DNA of 64,000 nucleotides. Source: Bacillota bacterium (GTDB lineage Bacteria; Bacillota; Clostridia; Christensenellales; Aristaeellaceae). The position numbers and the translations under genes were made by a program. This document shows positions 28,023 to 36,704 of this stretch, piece after piece. Positions within the stretch are counted from its first letter, which is position 1; each line of letters opens with the position of its first letter. The notes under the pieces are model-generated. The model had not been told where the DNA came from. It did no database searches and worked only from the letters and a program-made list of their open reading frames with translations. The stretch spans positions 15,937-79,936 of the forward strand of contig JAEZHM010000032.1 of assembly GCA_023416585.1 (NCBI GenBank), written 5' to 3'.

Positions 28023-28754
28023 GTGAACATAGCCTTAATATTTGCAGGAGGGACCGGGAAACGATATAGCAGCACCGCGACACCAAAGCAGTTTTTGGAA
28101 TTGCATGGCAAGGCAATCATCGTGCACTCCATAGAACCATTCCAGCGGAATCCAGAGATCGATGGGATATGCGTTGTCTGTAAATCGGATTGGATAGATC
28201 ACTTTAATCTTCTCAAGGAAAAGTACCGCCTGAACAAAGTAAAGTGGGTCGTAGAAGGCGGAACGACAAGCCAGGAGTCCATTTATTTGGGGCTTAATGC
28301 TTTAAGGGATGCCATTGGCAATAGTGATGACACGATCGTGCTGATACATGACGGTGTCCGCCCGCTAATCAGTGTGGAGTTGATTTCGCAGCATATCCAG
28401 AGTGTTAAGGCGTACGGCAGTGCCATTACGGTATCCAAAGCGATTGAAACAGTCGTTCAGGTGGACGGGAACCAAATTGTGGGAACGTTGGAGCGCAGCA
28501 CCTGCTTTCACGCAAAAGCGCCGCAGAGCTTCTATTTAATGGATATTTTGGATCTTCATGAGCGTGCCAGGCAGGAAGGCGTAGCAGTGATCGACGCGGC
28601 ATCGCTGATGTTGCACTACGGCAAAACTCTGCATTCCATCATCGGATCGTCTGAAAATATTAAAATCACAACACCTGTAGATTATTTCCTGTTTAAGGCC
28701 ATTTACGAAGCAAGGGAAAGCTCGCAAATATTCGGTGTCGGCTATGATCGATAA
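28023..28754 (+). CDS. TarI/IspD-family cytidylyltransferase
   Basis: 243 residues. ALIFAGGTGKRYSSTATPKQFLEL is the CTP-binding start of IspD/TarI enzymes, followed by VVEGGTTSQESIYLGL, VLIHDGVRPLIS, AKAPQSFYL, and SENIKITTPVDYFLFKAI. Because it lies between licD and transferase genes and no ispF is adjacent, a TarI-like role (making CDP-ribitol or another CDP-polyol for teichoic-like polymer) is more likely than isoprenoid synthesis. A GGGGG ribosome site precedes the ATG. Confidence 0.85.
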   Translation: MNIALIFAGGTGKRYSSTATPKQFLELHGKAIIVHSIEPFQRNPEIDGICVVCKSDWIDHFNLLKEKYRLNKVKWVVEGGTTSQESIYLGLNALRDAIGNSDDTIVLIHDGVRPLISVELISQHIQSVKAYGSAITVSKAIETVVQVDGNQIVGTLERSTCFHAKAPQSFYLMDILDLHERARQEGVAVIDAASLMLHYGKTLHSIIGSSENIKITTPVDYFLFKAIYEARESSQIFGVGYDR

Positions 28755-30195
28755 TAACAGCGTTAAGAGGCTGGCAATATACGTCATCTACGACAAGGAC
28801 GGGATAGTAGATGATTATGTCCTTTATTATCTGCGGGAACTGAGCCTGAACGTTTCACATCTGGTCATTGTTTGCAACGGAAAATTGGCGGATGAGAGCA
28901 GAGCAAAGTTGGAGGTATTCACCCAGGATTTGTTTGTGCGTCAGAATACTGGTTTTGACTGCGGCGCGGTCAAAGATGTGCTTTTCAACCTCTATGGCTG
29001 GGATAAGGTTTACAAATACGATGAGTTGCTGATTGCCAACGACACTGTATACGGCCCGTTCTATCCGTTCAAACGCATTTTTAGCGAAATGGACCGGCGT
29101 GAGGTGGATTTCTGGGGTTTAACAATACAAGCCCCGATTTTTGACCGTGCGTATGCGAAGAAAACGGGACAGCCAGTTCCAGGTTATGTACAGTCGTATT
29201 TCATCAATGTCAAGAAGCGGATGTTGCATAGCGGCACGTTTTATTCGTTTTGGGAAGCGCTTTCACCTGATGGGCATTCGTTTGAGCAAATTGTCTTAGA
29301 ATATGAGATTGCGTTCACCGTACACTTTTCTCAGGAAGGCTATACTTACGGCGCATATACCGACTCATCAAAGCTCTTTTCTGCGGAGCCTGTAGAAAAT
29401 TGTGTCGCAACCCATTTTAGGCCGCTGGCACTGCTCCGAGATTGCGGCGCGCCTTGCCTCAAGAAAAAGTACTTTACCTACAACCGTACAGCCAGGCTGA
29501 AGTACGGCAGGGATGCTCAGCCCAATGAGATCATGCGGTTTATCAGATTTGAAACCGAATACGATGAAAATCTGATTTTGGACAATCTTATCCGTATAAT
29601 GCCAACGGATGCTTTCGCACAACACATGAATTTCTATTATTTTGCCCAAACAAAAGCCGATATGGAAAGGCTTGCGAAGGAACAACCTCGTCTGGGTGAA
29701 TTGATGGATCGGCAAGGGCGTGTGGTCTGGCGCCGCTCATGTCTCACCGGCAATATCCGTTACTATTCGGGGATTGTATTTTCGCCCGATGAAGCTGCTG
29801 AACACATAGCCGATCTGGAGTATATGATGGCACAGCTTTTCGAGCAGATACCGGATGCCAACGACTTTTCTTCCTTATTGAACAAGGTCAGGCTATACAA
29901 CATAAGTTCCTTTAGCCAAAAACACCGCAAGATATATCTCTACGGCGCAGGTATCGAAGCGGAGCGGTGGGCGGAAGTGATGGCGCAGGAGGATATCCCT
30001 CTTGAAGGTTTTGTAGTAAGCGATGGGCAGCCAAAAGGCGTAGAGCTTAAGGGACGCAGAATCTTTTTTCTTTCTGAGATCACCAACCACATTAAGGATT
30101 CTGGTTTGATTCTGGCGCTTAATCCAAAAAATACCGCTGCCGTACAGGAACTGCTTATCTCCAAGGGGATCGGCAATATTTTGAAGCTGAATTGA
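28744..30195 (+). CDS. RgpF-like rhamnan synthesis protein, copy 1
   Basis: 483 residues from ATG 28744, which overlaps the end of the cytidylyltransferase gene; a GTG at 28735 is the alternative. RgpF-family core: LAIYVIYDKDGIVDDYVLYYL, LVIVCNGKL, NTGFDCGAVKDVLFNLYGW, DELLIANDTVYGP, VDFWGLT, VQSYFINVKKRM. Residues 385-483 form a separate Rossmann-like module (IYLYGAGIEAERWAEVM, GFVVSDGQPKG, LILALNPKN) like the N-terminal part of the first cluster gene. RgpF proteins are glycosyltransferases of rhamnose-glucose polysaccharides; the sugar here is not known. Confidence 0.85.
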   Translation: MIDNNSVKRLAIYVIYDKDGIVDDYVLYYLRELSLNVSHLVIVCNGKLADESRAKLEVFTQDLFVRQNTGFDCGAVKDVLFNLYGWDKVYKYDELLIANDTVYGPFYPFKRIFSEMDRREVDFWGLTIQAPIFDRAYAKKTGQPVPGYVQSYFINVKKRMLHSGTFYSFWEALSPDGHSFEQIVLEYEIAFTVHFSQEGYTYGAYTDSSKLFSAEPVENCVATHFRPLALLRDCGAPCLKKKYFTYNRTARLKYGRDAQPNEIMRFIRFETEYDENLILDNLIRIMPTDAFAQHMNFYYFAQTKADMERLAKEQPRLGELMDRQGRVVWRRSCLTGNIRYYSGIVFSPDEAAEHIADLEYMMAQLFEQIPDANDFSSLLNKVRLYNISSFSQKHRKIYLYGAGIEAERWAEVMAQEDIPLEGFVVSDGQPKGVELKGRRIFFLSEITNHIKDSGLILALNPKNTAAVQELLISKGIGNILKLN

Positions 30196-30204
30196 GGCTG
30201 TTAG

Positions 30205-31677
30205 ATGAGCAACAAATTGGAAGCGACAATGAACTTGAGAAACATCAAGAGTCTGGCGATATACGTCGTTTATGACAAAGACGGGATTATTGATGACTAC
30301 ATCCCCTATTACCTTCAAGAGCTTTGCCAGAATGTTTCGCATATAGTCATCGTTTGTAATGGCAAGCTGACGGATGAAGGCAGGAATAAACTGAAGGCAT
30401 TTACACAGGATATATTCGTGCGCTCGAATACCGGTTTTGACTGCGGCGCAGTCAAAGATGTACTTTTCAACCTTTACGGATGGGATAAGGTCTACGAATA
30501 CGATGAGCTTCTGATTGTCAATGACACCGTATACGGCCCGCTTTATCCTTTCAAGCGTGTTTTTTTCGAAATGGACCAGCGTGATGTAGATTTCTGGGGG
30601 CTTACGCTGCAAGGTGTAACATACGATCTTGCCTATACAGACAAAGCAAAGCATCTTGTTCCGGAATATGTACAATCGTATTTCATCAACGTCAAAAAGC
30701 GGTTGTTGCATAGCAGCTCATTCTATGCATTTTGGACGGAACTTTCGCCGGAAAGCCTTTCATTTACACAGGCCATTCAGGAGTATGAGATTGCGTTTAC
30801 TACCCGTTTTTCAAGGGAAGGTTATTCTTATGGTGCTTACACCGATACATCGAATATCTTTTCAAAGGATCCCGCTTTAAACAATATCGCAACGCATATC
30901 GTGCCGCTGGCATTGGTTCGTGATTGCGGTGCCCCTTGCATCAAGAAAAAGAGTTTCACCTATGAACGGGCGATAAAGCTTAATCACGGAAAAGATGCCC
31001 GCCCTAATGAAGTTATGCGGTATATTCGTTCCGAAACCGGATACGACGAAAACCTGATTTGGGACAACCTGCTTAGGACAACCCCGGAGGACATCATCAC
31101 CCAAAACTTGAATCTATATTTTATTCTCCAAAATGACGACGATATAAAGCGGCTTGCGGATGAGCAGCCCCGCTTGGGTATGCTAGCAGATACTCAAGGA
31201 CGGGTCATCTGGCGTCGGCCAAGCCTCTCAGACCACTCCCTATATTATAAGGGGATTATTTTTGTGCCTGATGAAGCAGCCGCCCGCATAGCTGATATGG
31301 AGTATATGCTGGCACGGCTTTTCGAGCAGATACCAGAGGCGGACGGTTATTTCGGATTGTTGAACGTTGTCAGGCGGAACGTCATCCGTGAATTTTGCCA
31401 AAAGCACCGCAACATATATCTCTATGGCGCGGGCGGCGAGGCGGAGCGCTGGGCGGAAGTGATGGAAGGAGAACAGATTAGGTTCAACGGCTTCGTAATA
31501 AGTGACGGACAGCCCAAAGACGCGGAGTTGATGGGACATAGGATCGTGTATCTGTCAGAGATCACTGAGGATAAAGATGACTGTGGACTGATCCTCACGC
31601 TAAACCCACGCAATAGTTGCGCTGTGCGGGAATTTCTTGCTTCCAAGGGGTTCAAGTACATTCTGCGGTTGAATTAA
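30205..31677 (+). CDS. RgpF-like rhamnan synthesis protein, copy 2
   Basis: 490 residues, a close paralogue of the preceding gene along its whole length, including the C-terminal module (NIYLYGAGGEAERWAEVM, GFVISDGQPKD, LILTLNPRN). Only 9 bp separate the two genes, so this is a tandem duplication that has diverged. GAGG lies before the ATG. Two RgpF-type enzymes suggest two linkages or acceptors in the same polymer, or dosage. Confidence 0.85.
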   Translation: MSNKLEATMNLRNIKSLAIYVVYDKDGIIDDYIPYYLQELCQNVSHIVIVCNGKLTDEGRNKLKAFTQDIFVRSNTGFDCGAVKDVLFNLYGWDKVYEYDELLIVNDTVYGPLYPFKRVFFEMDQRDVDFWGLTLQGVTYDLAYTDKAKHLVPEYVQSYFINVKKRLLHSSSFYAFWTELSPESLSFTQAIQEYEIAFTTRFSREGYSYGAYTDTSNIFSKDPALNNIATHIVPLALVRDCGAPCIKKKSFTYERAIKLNHGKDARPNEVMRYIRSETGYDENLIWDNLLRTTPEDIITQNLNLYFILQNDDDIKRLADEQPRLGMLADTQGRVIWRRPSLSDHSLYYKGIIFVPDEAAARIADMEYMLARLFEQIPEADGYFGLLNVVRRNVIREFCQKHRNIYLYGAGGEAERWAEVMEGEQIRFNGFVISDGQPKDAELMGHRIVYLSEITEDKDDCGLILTLNPRNSCAVREFLASKGFKYILRLN

Positions 31678-31826
31678 GGTATAGACACAAACAGCGTCAT
31701 TAAAACAGATTGGTTTATTAGATACGCTTTGCACCACAGCCCATTTTTGATACATTGTTATGCCGTCACAGTGTGGATTCCATTGTTCTCTCAAAAGACA
31801 AGAGACAAAAGAAAAGAGGGAAAGCA

Positions 31827-32900
31827 TTGAAACTAAGCCTTGCAATGATTGTTAAAAACGAGGAAGAGAAACTGGCAAGGTGTTTAAACAGCGTGAAAGC
31901 ATACGTTGATGAGATTTTGATCGTGGATACCGGCTCCACTGACAAAACAAAAGAGATCGCCTTGTCGTTTGGGGCGAAGATTTTTGATTTTGCATGGTGC
32001 GGTGATTTTTCAAAAGCCAGGAACTACAGCATTGAAAAGACAACAGGGGACTACGTTCTTTCCATGGATGCCGATCAAATTCTGATGAAATTTGAAAAAG
32101 AGCAAGCCCTGAAATACATGGAGGGGAAAATGGTATTGGGGCTGGCTGAGATTGTAAACAGCTATACCCAGAACGGGCAGAAAGTATTGGACAGGTCCTA
32201 TGCGGCAGCCGTTTTCCCAAGGGAAGCCCGGTATGTCGGCCCGGTTCACGAACAAATCGATACCTCCTACCCAAGGGTGAAGCTGCCCATCACCATATTT
32301 CATGACGGATACGATCATAGAGACGAATCCAAGGCGAAAAGAAATATCGATATTCTGGAAAAAGCACTAAAGGAGCAGAGCAATCCCTATCTTGCCTATA
32401 AGCTGGCTCAGGAATACAGGGGCATCGAGCAGCTTAAAAAGGCGGATCAACTGTTTTCTACAGCTTATCGGACAGCCGAAAAGGATCGGAACTACTTCCC
32501 GAACCTGGTTGTGGAATACTTAGGCAACCTTGTACAGATCAAGGCATACGAAAACGCGTTGGAGATTGTAAAGCAGGAAGAAAAGCGTTTTTTTGATTAC
32601 CCGGAATTCCATTTTTCCTGCGGCGCCTTATTTATGGATCTTGTGCTCAGCGATCCCCCAAAATATATCCAGTACTTTCCCAGGATAAAAGAAGCCTATG
32701 AAAAGAGCATTTCCATAGGCGAGAATCCTAAATACCAGGGGACCGTGGGTATGGGATCCTTTTTGCCGCTGCACAACCTGGGCGCTTTTCATGAAGTCAC
32801 CGGGGATATGGAAAAGGCAAAGGCCTGCTACAAAGCCGCCATGGATTTAGGGTATGAGCCGTCGAAAAAAAGGTGGGCGCAAATCACCGAAAAAAAGTGA
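31827..32900 (+). CDS. GT2 glycosyltransferase with TPR-like C-terminus
   Basis: 357 residues if started at TTG 31827, where GAGGG precedes by 5 bases and the protein begins MKLSLAMIVKNEEEKLARCL, the standard GT2 start; the frame also extends to 31755 without a ribosome site. Motifs: DEILIVDTGSTDKT, WCGDFSKARNYSI, YVLSMDADQ (DxD). Residues 200-357 are TPR-like helices (LAYKLAQEYRGIEQLKKADQLF, LHNLGAFHEVTGDMEKAKACY). Last gene of the cluster; 150 bp after the RgpF pair. Confidence 0.85.
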   Translation: MKLSLAMIVKNEEEKLARCLNSVKAYVDEILIVDTGSTDKTKEIALSFGAKIFDFAWCGDFSKARNYSIEKTTGDYVLSMDADQILMKFEKEQALKYMEGKMVLGLAEIVNSYTQNGQKVLDRSYAAAVFPREARYVGPVHEQIDTSYPRVKLPITIFHDGYDHRDESKAKRNIDILEKALKEQSNPYLAYKLAQEYRGIEQLKKADQLFSTAYRTAEKDRNYFPNLVVEYLGNLVQIKAYENALEIVKQEEKRFFDYPEFHFSCGALFMDLVLSDPPKYIQYFPRIKEAYEKSISIGENPKYQGTVGMGSFLPLHNLGAFHEVTGDMEKAKACYKAAMDLGYEPSKKRWAQITEKK

Positions 32901-32986
32901 TGATCAGTATATTTTCTTCAACATTTCGCCGATTGTTCACACTCCTTCCATGCTTGCTTCATAAAACCAGGTTATCCTATATGCAA

Positions 32987-33172
32987 GACGGTGGCCGGGA
33001 AACCGGCGAGCCGATGATATATAAACCGGATCCGGCTGAATTTAGGCTAACTACCCCAAAATGCCACGCCTGCAAAAGAAGGGACCTAACATGGAGGGAA
33101 TTAGGCATCCCGCTTTTGCAGGCGGAGGCGATAACGCCACAATAACACTGGCCATAGAGGCGGTGTTTTTTT
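32987..33172 (+). ncRNA. Structured RNA of unknown class, tandem copy 1
   Basis: About 186 nt. Parts in order: GACGG; hairpin GCCGG-GAAA-CCGGC with a GNRA loop; a second small stem AGCCG/CGGCT around the loop ATGATATATAAACCGGAT; a long hairpin, outer stem CGCCTGCAAAAG (33067-33078) with CTTTTGCAGGCG (33113-33124), inner GGG/CCC and CCTAA/TTAGG; then an intrinsic terminator AACAC...GGC-GGTGTTTTTTT ending near 33172. The promoter-like TTGCTT (32955-32960) and TATATG (32979-32984), 18 apart, place transcription start near GACGG. No open frame with a ribosome site. Not matched to any riboswitch or ribozyme class I know. Confidence 0.72.
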
Positions 33173-33340
33173 ATTGCCCAAAGATAAGCAGACTAATAAA
33201 ATAGAGTTTGTCCTAAATATGACTCCGGCCTTTTTTATCATGATTTCAACGCGTATACATATGTAAAACCTTATTCTTTACACTCAGACCGATCTGTTTG
33301 TTCATACTTTCTTCACATTTTTAAGTTAACCTATATCCAT
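33173..33340. other. Spacer between the two RNA copies
   Basis: 168 bp, no gene. Its last 40 bases align with the promoter-like region of copy 1: CTTxCTTCAyA, then GTTAxCCTATATxCAxGACGG. The rest is unique AT-rich sequence. Confidence 0.5.
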
Positions 33341-33523
33341 GACGGCGACCGGGAAACCGGCTGGCCGATGATATATAAACCGGATCCGGTTTCGTGCCCG
33401 CAAGGCTAAATGCCACGCCTGCAAAAGCAGGTGCTTATACCACAGAGAAATAAGTACCCTGCTTTTGCAGGCGGAGGCGACAAAGCAGATAAAAACATCG
33501 TCCAGTAGGGCGGTGTTTTTTTT
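33341..33523 (+). ncRNA. Structured RNA of unknown class, tandem copy 2
   Basis: About 183 nt, same plan as copy 1. The block GGCCGATGATATATAAACC is nearly unchanged, as is the outer stem; here the long hairpin is CGCCTGCAAAAGCAGG (33416-33431) with CCTGCTTTTGCAGGCG (33458-33473), 16 perfect pairs, then GTGCTTA/TAAGTAC. The apical sequence differs from copy 1 but still pairs, which indicates selection on RNA structure. Terminator AACATCG-CC/GG-CGGTGTT followed by T run, end near 33523. Upstream TTTCTT and TATATC with an 18-base spacer parallel copy 1. Confidence 0.72.
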
Positions 33524-33574
33524 GCTGTTGCAGAGGAAAACAGAAATGCTTTGGAGAGCAATGTGCCTTTCGCG

Positions 33575-34762
33575 TCAATCTACTTTAATCAAGGTCACTT
33601 CAGACTCAGTTTTTGTTGCGATCTTCACTGGATTTAGTTTTTCATCAAACATATATCCCTTCATGTAGAACATATCAGGTATATGCTCCAACGACAATGA
33701 ACCCGATTGCACATAATGAGTGTCATCCAACGGCCTTACTCTGACCCCTAGGCCCAATCCCATATCAATCGGTTCGCCCTGTTCATTGCGAAAGCTGAAG
33801 TAGAAAAATGGCCTCTCCTGCTTGGACAAATCGGATGGGGAAGAAAAGTACAGCTCGTATTGCAGCGCAAGGGGAGTAAGAGAAATTTCCATACGCTCCA
33901 CCACGATGTCAGTTCCCTCGATCTTCGTATCATGGGCATCAACTGTTTTCTCTTCCAGAACGGGCATGACAGGCAGTGAAAGAGGAATGCTTTCCTGAAC
34001 ATTCTCGCCCACATAATTTCCTGACCCGTTCACCTCTCTAGCCAGAAGGTTCATCTCCACATCCACCGTTTTCTTCTGCGCGGGGACATTCATGGCCAGA
34101 ACAAAGGAAACGCTGCCGTCAGGAAGTATTGTGAAGGAAGCCTTTTCATTGTACTTTCCCCCGAAGCTTAACCACAGATTAATATTGATCATTCTCTTTC
34201 CATCTTCCATGGCAGCCTGCCGGAATGAACGCTCATCCCCCACTGTAGTTTGCAGCCCCATCTTTTCAATATAACTTCCCTTATAATCCACGGGATTGCT
34301 ATATGGCACGTGGACATCATAGTGGGAACCGACCACTTCGCCTATGCGCATGAAGGATGAAATACTCATAGGCAGGAAATATACGTCCTCTCCATCCTTC
34401 ATGCGCACATTGGCGGTGATATACATGATCTTGCCATCTGCAACGGCCTCTTCCAGAGTAACCAGGTATTCACCAGCATCGTAGCTCTTGCTCATGCTGT
34501 TGCTTTTCATGACTTCTTTCAGGTGATCGCTGGGCTCTCTCTCGTATCTGGCACTAAATGCATCCAATACTTTCCATCCAGTGCTGGCAGCATACACTAC
34601 CCCTGCCATCAAAATCAAAATGATCCCGACGATCATAATCAGTCGGATGCTGAATTTCTTCACTTTTTTCTCCTCCTCCACGTGGTTTAGCGTGAAGGCA
34701 ACACGGCTTTTGAACGAATCCGGCGCCTTGCCGAAGGCGTTTTTGCAATTCTGTCCGTTCAT
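33575..34762 (-). CDS. DUF4179-type membrane protein, putative anti-sigma factor partner
   Basis: 395 residues. Cytosolic N-terminus of about 35 residues (FGKAPDSFKSRVAFTLNHVEEEKK), one TM at about 40-60 (IRLIMIVGIILILMAGVVYAAS), then a large extracytoplasmic beta-rich domain as in DUF4179/DUF5643 proteins. It overlaps the ECF sigma gene by 4 bp (ATGA) and follows it, the classical sigma/anti-sigma arrangement. It converges on the tandem RNA genes. Confidence 0.8.
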   Translation of the reverse strand: MNGQNCKNAFGKAPDSFKSRVAFTLNHVEEEKKVKKFSIRLIMIVGIILILMAGVVYAASTGWKVLDAFSARYEREPSDHLKEVMKSNSMSKSYDAGEYLVTLEEAVADGKIMYITANVRMKDGEDVYFLPMSISSFMRIGEVVGSHYDVHVPYSNPVDYKGSYIEKMGLQTTVGDERSFRQAAMEDGKRMININLWLSFGGKYNEKASFTILPDGSVSFVLAMNVPAQKKTVDVEMNLLAREVNGSGNYVGENVQESIPLSLPVMPVLEEKTVDAHDTKIEGTDIVVERMEISLTPLALQYELYFSSPSDLSKQERPFFYFSFRNEQGEPIDMGLGLGVRVRPLDDTHYVQSGSLSLEHIPDMFYMKGYMFDEKLNPVKIATKTESEVTLIKVD

Positions 34763-35235
34763 GCCTTACACACCTCCTGCCTGTCCCAAGTCTCCTTCAT
34801 TTTTTTCCTTGCCCTGTGCAACCTCGACTTCACGGTGCCGGTGGGCAAACACAGCATACGGGCGATGTCTTTCACTTCATACCCTTCGATGTAATGCAAA
34901 ACAGCCGGGAGGCGCAAAGACTCCTCCAGTGAAAGGAACAATTCATGCAGCGTAACGTCCGCATCCGGAGGCATTTCCCTATCCGGCAGCGATTCCATAG
35001 GTACTTCTCTTTTACGGCGGCGCAGCAAGGCATAGCACTCGTTAATCAGGATACGCGTGACCCACTGCTGTATCGCCGCATCCCCACGAAGCTTTTCCCT
35101 TTGCTGCCATGCCTTTTGGATGGCCTCCTGCACGGCATCCTCCTGGTCGCAATGCCTTTGCAGGATGCTGTAGGATACCCGGTACAGCGATTCCTGCATG
35201 GCAATAAAGCGTGCGGCGAATTCCTCTTTTGTCAT
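34759..35235 (-). CDS. ECF RNA polymerase sigma factor, copy 1
   Basis: 158 residues from ATG 35235; minus-strand AGGAGG is 7 bases upstream, whereas the longer frame to 35373 has none. Region 2: LYRVSYSILQRHCDQEDAVQEAIQKAWQQREKLRG, WVTRILINECY. Region 4: LPAVLHYIEGYEVKDIARMLCLPTGTVKSRLHRARKKMK, a helix-turn-helix. ECF group with a DUF4179 membrane partner, expected to respond to envelope signals. A TTATCCA element occurs about 55 bp upstream, also present ahead of the second ECF gene. Confidence 0.93.
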   Translation of the reverse strand: MTKEEFAARFIAMQESLYRVSYSILQRHCDQEDAVQEAIQKAWQQREKLRGDAAIQQWVTRILINECYALLRRRKREVPMESLPDREMPPDADVTLHELFLSLEESLRLPAVLHYIEGYEVKDIARMLCLPTGTVKSRLHRARKKMKETWDRQEVCKA

Positions 35236-35537
35236 GAATACGCCTCCTGCGAAAACTTGACCGGTCAATATAAAGATGAAATGAAGATGGATAAGGTTCA
35301 CAAAAAGGAAAATATTTGGTATATTTAATTCAGTGGATATATGTCCAAAGGGCAAAGCAATCTTACTTTGCAATATTCTTCTTTCAACCAGCGTTTTTCT
35401 ACAAGCTCTATAAATCGCCCGTCCCAGCGTTGTGCTGGCTACTGCTTTGAGAATTACGGGTTCTGATCTGAAGGCGTCCGAGGCTATCGGGCAAATAATT
35501 AGGTGACGTTATACATGAAGTAAGGGAGAGGATCAAC
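35236..35537. other. Divergent intergenic region
   Basis: 302 bp between the sigma gene and the plus-strand 35538 gene. No gene. It holds a small hairpin GCAAAG-caatctta-CTTTGC near 35353-35372 and must contain promoters for both sides, not defined. Confidence 0.4.
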
Positions 35538-36626
35538 ATGGATAGTCACATCATCGAAAACGTTCCACGCATCGCCCAGTTCATCGGCAAGGAATCCTAC
35601 CTGACACCGTTCATCGGTTCACTGTACGCCGCCCTTCACGGCATGGGCACACCAAGGTACTATGCCGAGCTGCTGGCGCTTTCAGGTGCAGGCAACCGGC
35701 TGACCTGGCGGCCGGGCGAATGGTTCGGCGGAAACTGTGATATTCTGGCCTGTGAAGAGCCGCCCTTCGCGCCCCATCTTCGGGTTTTGAAAGCCATTGG
35801 ACTCACGGCGAAGATTCGCCTGTTTCGGGAAACCGTGGGTTTGAAGGGACCTTATGACACAATAGAAAACGCCAGGGAAGAAATCACGGCTTCGATTGAA
35901 AAAGGCATCCCCGTCATCGCCATGGGCATCATCGGCCCGCCGGAATGCTGCGTGGTGCATGGCTTTGAAAAGGACGGCGACGCGCTTATCGGGTGGAACT
36001 ATTTCCAGGACAGCGAAGGCTTTTCTCCCGAACAGCCCTTCAAAAAGGAAAACTGGCAAAAGGATTTGTTTGGGTATATACTGCTGGTAAAAACCGATAC
36101 GGCTTCAAGCCAGCGGGAAAGCGCACTAAACGCCTTCCGCTCCATTGTAAGCCATGCCAGGCAATATGAGGTCCGTGGTGCGCGGGTGGGCTTTGCTGCC
36201 TGGAAGGAAATGCTGCGCCAACTGGAGCACGACGATTTCTCCCAACTGAAGGGGACGCTGCTTCCGCAGTCGGGGGAAATGTGGAGCGATGATGTATGGA
36301 GCACGACAGCTCAGGGGCGCTTCTTCATTTACTGCGATGCCCTGTGTCAGATCCACGAGCGCGGCGTGGCGCTCCACTACTATCAGTACCTGGCGGATCA
36401 TTATCCCGAATGGAAAGACTACCTGGACCCTGCCATTGCGGCCTGGAAGGAATGTTCCGCCTACGGCGGTTTCCTGTGGAAATACGTGACCATGGACCCT
36501 GCCGGGTATGAAAAATTCACCGATCCAGCTATCCGAAAGATCCTTGCCGACGAAGGGCGAAAGAGTATGGCAAAGGATATGGAGGCTATTGAACATATCG
36601 AAGCGCTGCTGAAGCAGGAGAAGTAA
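35538..36626 (+). CDS. Uncharacterised protein, possibly BtrH_N/C39-like fold
   Basis: 362 residues, cytosolic. GGGAGAGG precedes the ATG. The first 180 residues (VPRIAQFIGKESYLTPFIGSLYAALHG, WFGGNCDILACEE, PVIAMGIIGPPECCVVHGFEKDGDALIGWNYF) recall BtrH N-terminal/C39-like papain-fold domains, in which such proteins act as acyl or peptidyl handling enzymes; the match is weak. The C-terminal half is helical with aromatic motifs (AHYY-like LHYYQYLADHYPEWKDYL). Monocistronic. Confidence 0.55.
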   Translation: MDSHIIENVPRIAQFIGKESYLTPFIGSLYAALHGMGTPRYYAELLALSGAGNRLTWRPGEWFGGNCDILACEEPPFAPHLRVLKAIGLTAKIRLFRETVGLKGPYDTIENAREEITASIEKGIPVIAMGIIGPPECCVVHGFEKDGDALIGWNYFQDSEGFSPEQPFKKENWQKDLFGYILLVKTDTASSQRESALNAFRSIVSHARQYEVRGARVGFAAWKEMLRQLEHDDFSQLKGTLLPQSGEMWSDDVWSTTAQGRFFIYCDALCQIHERGVALHYYQYLADHYPEWKDYLDPAIAAWKECSAYGGFLWKYVTMDPAGYEKFTDPAIRKILADEGRKSMAKDMEAIEHIEALLKQEK

Positions 36627-36640
36627 ATAGGTCATAGCTT

Positions 36641-36674
36641 GCGGGGAGGTGATTTTTGAAAATCACCTCCCCGC
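36641..36674. terminator. Perfect 16-bp inverted repeat between convergent genes
   Basis: GCGGGGAGGTGATTTT (36641-36656), two-base loop, AAAATCACCTCCCCGC (36659-36674). It lies between the ends of two convergent genes, so a bidirectional terminator is likely, although neither side is followed by a long T run. Confidence 0.6.
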
Positions 36675-36704
36675 ACCCCACCTCAAAAACTTTTAATCCA
36701 TAAC

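Noticed and set aside
28023..28754. IspD for isoprenoid synthesis
   Set aside because: No ispF or other MEP gene nearby; location among LicD and CDP-glycerol-type genes favours a TarI-like role.
32873..33145. Open frame of about 90 codons across the first RNA copy
   Set aside because: No ribosome site, overlaps the end of the GT2 gene and runs through paired RNA stems; the second copy does not preserve it.
32987..33523. Known riboswitch (cyclic di-GMP, cobalamin, glycine, ydaO or twister/hammerhead ribozyme)
   Set aside because: Compared core motifs by eye; the GNRA stem and ATGATATATAAACC loop do not fit, and no gene follows on the same strand.
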